The position numbers and the translations under genes were made by a program. This document shows, one piece after another, positions 63,803-64,000 of a stretch of 64,000 nt of DNA (positions within the stretch are counted from its first letter, which is position 1; each line of letters begins with the position of its first letter). Source of the stretch: Ypsolopha sequella (Eukaryota > Arthropoda > Insecta > Lepidoptera > Ypsolophidae); contig OW204005.1 of NCBI GenBank assembly GCA_934047225.1, positions 16,438,396-16,502,395 of the forward strand, given 5' to 3'. Under the pieces are notes generated by a model. That model had not been told where the DNA came from, ran no database searches, and saw only the letters and a program-made list of their open reading frames with translations.

Positions 63803-64000
63803 GAGCGGTTTCGCAGACGGATTGTGAAAAACCCGCCTTTTTCTGATTAATCGAAACAGAACACTTACTTGCTTCTTTTCTGTATATTTCATAAAATACA
63901 CGGAAAATTGTAATCAATATCTATTATATGTATTTTGATTATATAATCTAGGATTTTGTTTTTGGAAAACATGTTTGGATAAATTTACCTCGATAGAAAA
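63803..64000 (+). mobile_element. B-like TTAA MITE, cut by window end
   Basis: Follows TTAA (63799-63802) directly after MITE A. TTTTCTGTATATTTCATAAA and GGAAAACATGTTTGGAT match family B; the first ~80 bp differ. Confidence 0.7.

Overview
The window looks like a stretch of insect genome, most probably a moth or butterfly (Lepidoptera). It is AT-rich, spliced-type gene remnants are present, and nearly every interpretable segment is a transposable element. I recognise lepidopteran-style tRNA-headed SINEs, RTE/CR1/Jockey-type LINE tails, mariner transposases, a Penelope-like fragment, and many MITEs. I found no convincing host protein-coding gene, no rRNA and no CRISPR. Most open frames here are chance frames inside repeats. 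The taxonomic call rests on remembered repeat types, not on a search.

Layout: (1) 1-13.7 kb: partial palindromic MITE, SINEs, RTE remnants, several hAT-type MITEs with 8-bp target duplications, an internally deleted Tc1/mariner-group element that still encodes a DNA-binding segment (7936-9063), a dead mariner (9223-10357), a LINE zinc-finger tail interrupted by a TTAA MITE, and a SINE split by a 7-bp-TSD element. (2) 13.7-30.6 kb: further MITEs, a 105-bp coding-like minisatellite, a Penelope-like fragment inside a hAT element, and a head-to-tail run of TTAA-flanked elements. (3) 30.6-33.2 kb: 24 units of a 98-bp satellite whose last unit is split by a MITE. (4) 34.3-38.1 kb and 51.4-55.2 kb: two near-identical copies of a ~3.75-kb TTAA-flanked element with a giant inverted-repeat core. 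(5) 38.3-43.1 kb: the most interesting locus. A palindromic MITE is split by a 4.6-kb element with matching terminal inverted repeats and a 4-bp target duplication. That element carries a decayed transposase-like gene and is itself interrupted by a 5'-truncated LINE. (6) 43-51 kb and 55-64 kb: more TTAA MITEs, hAT MITEs, a 7-bp-TSD palindromic MITE, LINE tails, a tRNA-like gene and a mariner with one nonsense codon and one frameshift.

The genes do not form a pathway. They interact as parasites: elements insert into each other, and target duplications at the nested junctions give a relative order of insertion. Letter names for MITE families (A, B, C, and so on) are mine, used only to link copies. 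Start and end positions are exact where a target duplication is quoted and approximate elsewhere.
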